From Candidatus Pelagibacter sp. (GTDB taxonomy: Bacteria; Pseudomonadota; Alphaproteobacteria; Pelagibacterales; Pelagibacteraceae), in NCBI GenBank assembly GCA_028103285.1, contig JAOHNF010000017.1, positions 1 through 10,194 of the forward strand: a stretch of DNA of 10,194 nucleotides, read 5' to 3'. Of the stretch, positions 6,444 to 10,194 are shown piece by piece. The notes under the pieces are model-generated. The model was not told the DNA's origin, did not search any database, and worked only from the letters and a program-made list of their open reading frames with translations. A program made the translations under genes and the position numbers. Position 1 is the stretch's first letter. Each line of letters begins with the position of its first letter.

Positions 6444-8160
6444 TCAAAACACACTAGCAAATCATCCTAGTCCTTATTTACAACAACATAAAGATAACCC
6501 TGTTAATTGGCAAATATGGAAAAGTGAAATATTAGAAATAGCAAGGAAAAATAAAAAACCAATTATATTAAGCATAGGATACGCAAGCTGTCATTGGTGC
6601 CATGTAATGGCCCATGAAAGTTTTGAAGATCAAGAGACAGCAGACATAATGAATAAATATTTTATAAATATTAAAGTTGATAGAGAAGAAAGACCAGACC
6701 TAGACTTTGTTTTTCAAAGCTCATTTCAATTATTTAATCAAGTCGGTGGAGGCTGGCCTCTAACTATGTTTTTAGATGAGAATGGCGTACCTTTTATGGG
6801 AGGAACATATTTTCCAAAAATTTCTCAAAACGGACTTCCATCATTTAAAGAAGTGCTGCAGAAAATACATACTGTTTATGCCGAACAAAAAGTAAATATA
6901 ATTCAACAAAAAGATCTTATTATTAAAAATTTAGAATTAAAGAAAAATTCAGTTTTAAATCAAGATTTGGAAGCAATTTTAGAAACATCTTTAAATCATC
7001 TTGATCCAATTAAAGGAGGCTATAAAGGAGCCCCAAAATTTCCAGTTTTTAATTTTTATGAAACACTTTTATATTTTTACAATACAACTAATAATAAAAA
7101 ATATTTAGATCCTATATCTTTATTATTTAAACAGCTTTGTTCAAAAGGTATTTATGATCACGTTGAAGGAGGGATATCAAGATACACCACCGATGAAGAT
7201 TGGATAATTCCACACTTTGAAAAAATGCTTTACGATAATGCACAATTTATTTCGTTATTATCAAAATATTGTAAGGTAAATAAAGAAATTTATTACAGAG
7301 AAAAATTAAGTCAAACAATTGAATTTATTAATAAAGAATTTTTAAATAAAGAACATCTTTTAGGATCAGCTTATGACGCTGATAGCGATGGAGAGGAGGG
7401 CAAATACTATGTTTATAATTTTGTAGATATTAAAGAGATAAAAGATATTAGAGATTACTTTGAAATAGACGCAAATGGAAATTGGGAAAATAAAATTATA
7501 TTAGTTGAAAAAAAGAAACCTCCTAAAGACTTATTAGACAAGCTTATGCAAATTAGATTAAAGAAAAAAAAACCCTTTTTTGACAGCAAAACGCAGTTAG
7601 ACCTGAATTGTCTATGGGTTAGCGGACTAATTTCTGCACATGAGATTTTACCACAAAAAGGTTATTTAAGATTAGCAGAAAAATATTTTTCATATATTGA
7701 AAAAAAATATCTCAATCATACTATTCAACATAGTTATTCTAAAGAAATAGTATTTTTAGAAGATTATGCCTTTTTGATAAATGTTTTGAATGACCTCTCA
7801 GATAAAACCATGAATTTTAAATATAAAAATCTTGCTAAAAAATTGAGTATAGAGGCAATAAGCAAATTCTATTTAAAAGAAAAAGATATTTTTCAAAAAA
7901 ATTTAAAAGAAAATAATGACATTTTTTTTAAACCAATAGATATTGGAGATAACACAATTCCTAATGGAAATGCTATTATGTTAATTAATCTTATGAGACT
8001 TGGAATGTCTGAAGAAGCTAAAAAACTAGCAAGTAGTTTAAATGGATATTTGAATATTTATAAAAATCACATGATGACAGCTATTAGAGCAATTGATTTT
8101 TTTAATAAAATGAGTTCTGGGAAAAACTGTAACGAACAAGGCTGTAAAATAAATGAATAA
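6433..8160 (+). CDS. DUF255 thioredoxin-fold protein (YyaL/Spata20 family)
   Basis: A 575-residue protein of the YyaL/SSP411 (spermatogenesis-associated protein 20) family. Its N-terminal thioredoxin-like DUF255 domain (about 1-160) opens with the hallmark NHPSPYLQQHKDNPVNW (10-26), followed by SIGYASCHWCHVMAHESF (47-64) with the CxxC pair C53/C56, VDREERPDLD (82-91) and GGGWPLTMFLD (105-115). The remainder matches the alpha/alpha-barrel (glycoside-processing-like) domain of the family, including GGISRYTTDEDWIIPHFEKM and SAYDADSDGEEGKYY. A second Cys pair lies at the C-terminus (C566, C571). Family members are usually about 650-700 residues, so this copy is roughly 100 shorter in its C-terminal domain. 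Biochemical function in bacteria is unsettled. The start overlaps the upstream membrane-protein gene by 11 bp and the end overlaps the next small gene by 8 bp. No CGN arginine codons were seen. Confidence 0.93.
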   Translation: MSINQNTLANHPSPYLQQHKDNPVNWQIWKSEILEIARKNKKPIILSIGYASCHWCHVMAHESFEDQETADIMNKYFINIKVDREERPDLDFVFQSSFQLFNQVGGGWPLTMFLDENGVPFMGGTYFPKISQNGLPSFKEVLQKIHTVYAEQKVNIIQQKDLIIKNLELKKNSVLNQDLEAILETSLNHLDPIKGGYKGAPKFPVFNFYETLLYFYNTTNNKKYLDPISLLFKQLCSKGIYDHVEGGISRYTTDEDWIIPHFEKMLYDNAQFISLLSKYCKVNKEIYYREKLSQTIEFINKEFLNKEHLLGSAYDADSDGEEGKYYVYNFVDIKEIKDIRDYFEIDANGNWENKIILVEKKKPPKDLLDKLMQIRLKKKKPFFDSKTQLDLNCLWVSGLISAHEILPQKGYLRLAEKYFSYIEKKYLNHTIQHSYSKEIVFLEDYAFLINVLNDLSDKTMNFKYKNLAKKLSIEAISKFYLKEKDIFQKNLKENNDIFFKPIDIGDNTIPNGNAIMLINLMRLGMSEEAKKLASSLNGYLNIYKNHMMTAIRAIDFFNKMSSGKNCNEQGCKINE

Positions 8161-8341
8161 AAAAATTAATTGGTTGGCATGGTTATTGCTGGTAATTTTA
8201 TGGAATTATGGTTTTCCAGAAGCTTCACCATTTATGGATGTGTCAGTTGCCGTATTTTTGTCAATATTCTTTATAATTATACAGGTACTTCAATCAAGAT
8301 ACTTGCAAAAAAGTAGCTCAAGAAGTAAATTTAGAAATTAA
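8153..8341 (+). CDS. Small two-helix membrane protein, function unknown
   Basis: I do not recognise a named family. The 62-residue product has a short Lys-containing N-terminus, a Trp/Leu-rich hydrophobic segment at about 7-18, a loop with NYGFPEASPFMDV (18-30), a second hydrophobic helix at about 29-47 and a Lys/Arg/Ser tail (49-62). By the positive-inside rule both ends would be cytoplasmic, giving a helical hairpin in the inner membrane. Support for it being real: the start overlaps the DUF255 gene by 8 bp in the style of the other junctions, its arginines are AGA like the neighbours', and the stop overlaps the following Shine-Dalgarno region. A role linked to the DUF255 or TVP38-like proteins is possible but only inferred from position. 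Confidence 0.75.
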   Translation: MNKKINWLAWLLLVILWNYGFPEASPFMDVSVAVFLSIFFIIIQVLQSRYLQKSSSRSKFRN

Positions 8342-8343
8342 TG

Positions 8344-8349
8344 AAGGAG
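8344..8349 (+). promoter_or_regulatory. Strong Shine-Dalgarno site for the 64-residue gene
   Basis: AAGGAG lies 8 nt before the ATG at 8358, ideal spacing. It is the strongest ribosome binding site in the rightward block and fixes this start over the alternative ATG at 8341. Confidence 0.75.
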
Positions 8350-8357
8350 CGCTTCTT

Positions 8358-8552
8358 ATGGGAATTCACTACGATTATAAATCAACACGTGGCGATAAAG
8401 CTATGAAAAAAGAAGCTAAGCGCAAAGCACGAATTGAGGAACGAAAAGCAAAACGGTCTACCAGTGACGAGAAAGTGCCTAAAGAAAAAATAATGCACGA
8501 TATTGATAAGCCCATTACTTTAGAGGACTTAACCAATCCAGATAAAGATTAG
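8358..8552 (+). CDS. Small charged protein of unknown function with atypical codon use
   Basis: I cannot name a family. The 64-residue product opens MGIHYDYKSTRGDKAMKKEA, continues with a Lys/Arg/Glu/Ala-rich stretch (about 14-34) that would form a long charged helix suited to RNA, ribosome or protein binding, and ends with an acidic tail containing DIDKPITLEDLTNPDKD (48-64). It has no signal or membrane segment. All five arginines use CGN codons (CGT, CGC, CGA, CGA, CGG) whereas the surrounding genes use AGA/AGG almost exclusively. G+C is about 37%, above the local average, and the stop is TAG. With its excellent Shine-Dalgarno site this suggests either strong expression under codon selection, an overlapping constraint, or recent acquisition. 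It lies 16 bp after the two-helix membrane protein gene. Confidence 0.75.
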   Translation: MGIHYDYKSTRGDKAMKKEAKRKARIEERKAKRSTSDEKVPKEKIMHDIDKPITLEDLTNPDKD

Positions 8553-8558
8553 TATTTA

Positions 8559-8663
8559 ATGAAACCTTTTGAAAAAAAAGTTTCACTACTAAAGATACGT
8601 GAAACTGCATTAAAAAAAAATTTAAAAAAAAGAAAAAAATTTAAAAAAAAGAAAAAAATTTAA
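8559..8663 (+). CDS. Possible 34-residue Lys-rich small protein
   Basis: An ATG 6 bp after the previous stop opens a 34-codon frame ending TAA at 8661-8663. It reads MKPFEKKVSLLKIRETALKK and then a run of Asn, Leu, Lys, Arg and Phe (NLKKRKKFKKKKKI). The first half looks like a real amphipathic helix (KKVSLLKIRETALKKNL) and the end like an RNA-binding basic tail. From memory, many alphaproteobacteria have a short basic protein near murA with an L-x-x-NLxRRK core, which this resembles; I cannot check that. The second half is encoded by the 19-bp tandem repeat. No clear Shine-Dalgarno site precedes it. It may be real, or an accident of A-rich sequence. Confidence 0.45.
   Translation: MKPFEKKVSLLKIRETALKKNLKKRKKFKKKKKI
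8579..8606 (-). terminator. Hairpin with downstream T-tract on the minus strand
   Basis: An 8-bp perfect inverted repeat, AGTTTCAC at 8579-8586 and GTGAAACT at 8599-8606, encloses a 12-nt loop. On the minus strand the stem is followed directly by seven Ts (8578-8572), the form of an intrinsic terminator. On the plus strand no T-run follows, so it cannot end the rightward transcript. No minus-strand gene reaches it, and the stem has only three G:C pairs, so it may be coincidental, or may stop antisense transcription. It lies within the candidate 34-residue ORF. Confidence 0.3.
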
Positions 8664-8667
8664 AAAA
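8621..8667 (+). repeat. 19-bp tandem repeat, about 2.5 copies
   Basis: The unit is T3-A8-G-A7. Perfect copies are at 8621-8639 and 8640-8658, with a partial third copy at 8659-8667. The repeat lies in the last part of the candidate 34-residue ORF and ends 16 bp before the dcd ATG. Because 19 is not a multiple of three, each copy is read in a different frame. Long A-runs make this site prone to slippage in the cell and to sequencing or assembly error. Confidence 0.9.
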
Positions 8668-8675
8668 TTAACAAA

Positions 8676-8680
8676 AAGGA
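8676..8680 (+). promoter_or_regulatory. Shine-Dalgarno-like site for dcd
   Basis: AAGGA lies 3 nt before the dcd ATG at 8684, closer than optimal but in keeping with that start. The family N-terminus (MSVLSDNWI) supports the same start independently. Confidence 0.5.
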
Positions 8681-8683
8681 AAA

Positions 8684-9238
8684 ATGTCGGTTTTATCAGA
8701 CAATTGGATAAAAAAAATGGCCAAGACAAAAGGCATGATCAAACCTTTTGTAGATAAACAAGTTAGAAAAGGAAAAATTTCTTTTGGATTATCCTCGTAT
8801 GGCTATGACGCGCGGGTTTCAAATGAATTTAAAATATTTACCAACGTCAATTCAGGTATAGTTGACCCTAAGGTTTTTAAAAAAGAGAGTTTCGTTACAA
8901 AAATAGGAAAAGAATGTATTATACCTCCAAATTCATTCGCTCTAGCCAGTACTATGGAATATTTTAAAATTCCAGAGGACGTTTTAGTTATCTGCCTTGG
9001 TAAATCTACTTATGCAAGATGTGGTATTATAGTTAACGTAACACCGTTAGAACCTGGATGGGAAGGACATGTCACTTTAGAATTTTCTAACACAACTCCA
9101 CTCCCAGCAAAAATTTATGCAAATGAAGGTGTTGCTCAATTTGTTTTTATAAAAGGTAATGAAAAACCCGGTATTACTTATGCAAATAGAAAAGGAAAAT
9201 ATATGAAACAAAAAGGTGTTACACTTCCAAAAATTTAA
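8684..9238 (+). CDS. dcd: dCTP deaminase
   Basis: Deaminates dCTP to dUTP, which dUTPase converts to dUMP for thymidylate synthesis. The 184-residue length fits the family. The N-terminal helix region opens [19 protein letters not shown], followed by [19 protein letters not shown] (34-52), [18 protein letters not shown] (80-97), the nucleotide-binding [10 protein letters not shown] (106-115) with S108 and R112, and [21 protein letters not shown] (121-141), in which E133 corresponds to the catalytic glutamate of the E. coli enzyme. GVAQFVF (149-155) completes the trimer core. The R/E spacing is two residues shorter than in E. coli Dcd, as in the SSYGYD-type enzymes. It starts just after the A-rich repeat and ends 9 bp before murA, so the two are probably co-transcribed. 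Whether it also has dUTPase activity cannot be told from sequence. Confidence 0.95.
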   Translation: MSVLSDNWIKKMAKTKGMIKPFVDKQVRKGKISFGLSSYGYDARVSNEFKIFTNVNSGIVDPKVFKKESFVTKIGKECIIPPNSFALASTMEYFKIPEDVLVICLGKSTYARCGIIVNVTPLEPGWEGHVTLEFSNTTPLPAKIYANEGVAQFVFIKGNEKPGITYANRKGKYMKQKGVTLPKI

Positions 9239-9247
9239 TTCTCTATA

Positions 9248-10194
9248 ATGCAAAAGCTTATAATTAGAGGTAAGAAAGAGTTAATTGGAAAAATTTCTAT
9301 ATCAGGTTCAAAAAATGCTACCTTACCAATCTTAGCCGCAACAATCTTAGCAAGTACAGTAAAGTTAAAAAACATTCCTTTAGTTAAAGATATACTCACC
9401 ATGGTTCAGCTACTTAATTTTATTGGGTTAGAAACAAAATTTTTAAAGAATAAGAGCATCTTGGAAATTAAGAATAAAGAAAAAAATATTAATACATTAG
9501 CGCCCTATAAACTTGTTAAAACCATGAGAGCAGGAGTTTTAGTTTTAGGCTCATTATTAACTAAATACGGAAAAGCAAAAGTTTCACTACCAGGTGGCTG
9601 TGCAATTGGCACAAGGCCAGTAGATTTACATTTATTTGCTTTAAAAAAGCTAGGAGCAAAAATAAAAATTAAAAATGGGTACATTATAGCTGAAGCAGTA
9701 AATGGATTAAAGGGAGCAACAATAAAATTTCCAATTATCTCAGTAGGGGCAACAGAAAATGCTGTTCTTGCAGCTTTTATGGCAAAGGGCAAAACAGTTT
9801 TAAAAAATTGTGCAATTGAACCAGAGATAAAAAATTTAATTTTATTTTTAAAAAAATTAGGTGGAAAAATTAAATTATTGGGAAGGACAATTACTATTAA
9901 TGAAAGTAAAATAAAGAAAAAATTGATTAGTCATGAGATAATTTTTGACAGAATTGAAGCAGGAACTTATATGATAGCTAGCGCACTAATTGGTAAGAAA
10001 GTTATTATCGATAAAATTGATCCAAATATAATTAAAAATGAAATAAATATTTTAAAAAAAATGGGTGTTAAAATTAAAAAATTTAGTAATTCAATTATAG
10101 TACAAAAAAACACTAAGCTTAAAAAAATAAATGTAACCACTAAACCGTACCCTGGATTTCCAACAGATCTGCAAGCTCAATTAATGGTCTTAAT
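9248..10194 (+). CDS. murA: UDP-N-acetylglucosamine 1-carboxyvinyltransferase, 3' end cut by window edge
   Basis: Transfers enolpyruvate from PEP to UDP-GlcNAc, the first committed step of peptidoglycan synthesis, in the cytoplasm. About 315 of the usual 415-425 residues are visible before the right edge. SGSKNATLPILAATIL (19-34) carries the conserved K22 and N23. VKTMRAGVLVLG (90-101) leads to the catalytic loop PGGCAIGTRPVDLH (115-128) with Cys118, the residue attacked by fosfomycin in this enzyme class; the Cys rather than Asp version predicts fosfomycin sensitivity. Later motifs are SVGATENAVLAAFMAKG (171-187), FDRIEAGTYMIASALIG and KPYPGFPTDLQAQ. The ATG follows the dcd stop by 9 bp without a clear Shine-Dalgarno site. 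The start matches the usual family N-terminus. Confidence 0.97.
   Translation, partial: MQKLIIRGKKELIGKISISGSKNATLPILAATILASTVKLKNIPLVKDILTMVQLLNFIGLETKFLKNKSILEIKNKEKNINTLAPYKLVKTMRAGVLVLGSLLTKYGKAKVSLPGGCAIGTRPVDLHLFALKKLGAKIKIKNGYIIAEAVNGLKGATIKFPIISVGATENAVLAAFMAKGKTVLKNCAIEPEIKNLILFLKKLGGKIKLLGRTITINESKIKKKLISHEIIFDRIEAGTYMIASALIGKKVIIDKIDPNIIKNEINILKKMGVKIKKFSNSIIVQKNTKLKKINVTTKPYPGFPTDLQAQLMVL

Noticed and set aside
8341..8406. 21-codon frame starting at the ATG that overlaps the stop of the two-helix membrane protein gene (TAATG)
   Set aside because: The bases after this ATG form the strong Shine-Dalgarno site of the 64-residue gene, whose frame is longer and better supported; the alternative ends quickly and looks like nothing.
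8579..8606. Terminator for the rightward transcript before dcd
   Set aside because: On the plus strand the stem is followed by GCATT and an A-run, not by Ts, so it lacks the needed U-tract.
8621..8667. CRISPR-like array
   Set aside because: The 19-bp units are directly adjacent without spacers and consist of A-runs; there are only about 2.5 copies and no cas genes.
9505..9792. Minus-strand open frame inside murA
   Set aside because: It is the antisense of the murA catalytic loop region, and the murA frame is conserved throughout.

Overview
The window is very AT-rich (about 30% G+C or less by eye), almost entirely coding, and has many overlapping gene ends. Arginine is encoded almost only by AGA/AGG. 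Gene content and order point to an alphaproteobacterium with a streamlined genome, most likely a SAR11-type (Pelagibacterales) marine bacterium. This is inferred from composition and synteny, since no rRNA or other direct marker is present.

Layout: two gene blocks diverge from a 50-bp gap at 5671-5720. The leftward block (minus strand, 5670 down to the left edge) is rpmH, rnpA, yidD, yidC, argB, a HAD-family nucleotidase-like gene, dapD and dapE. dapE is cut by the window edge. From rnpA on, every junction overlaps or abuts, so this is very probably one operon. It joins ribosome protein and RNase P supply and membrane-protein insertion (RnpA, YidD, YidC) to arginine synthesis (ArgB) and to two succinylase-branch steps towards diaminopimelate and lysine (DapD, DapE). 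No ribosome-biogenesis GTPase gene (engB/yihA) lies between yidC and argB, where many alphaproteobacteria carry it.

The rightward block (plus strand, from 5721) is a TVP38/DedA-superfamily membrane protein, a DUF255 (YyaL/Spata20-type) thioredoxin-fold protein with a CxxC motif, and a 62-residue two-helix membrane protein. These three overlap end to end. Next come a 64-residue highly charged protein with unusual codon use and a strong Shine-Dalgarno site, a possible 34-residue Lys-rich ORF running through a 19-bp tandem repeat, then dcd (dCTP deaminase) and murA (first committed step of peptidoglycan synthesis, cut by the right edge). DapD/DapE and MurA both feed peptidoglycan: the first pair makes the meso-DAP precursor, MurA the muramyl sugar.

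Most of the window is ordinary housekeeping. I found no phage, insertion sequence, CRISPR, toxin-antitoxin or defence genes, and no RNA genes. The least explained part is 8153-8683, with two or three small unrecognised proteins, a frame-shifting repeat and a hairpin. No single new system can be claimed from sequence alone.
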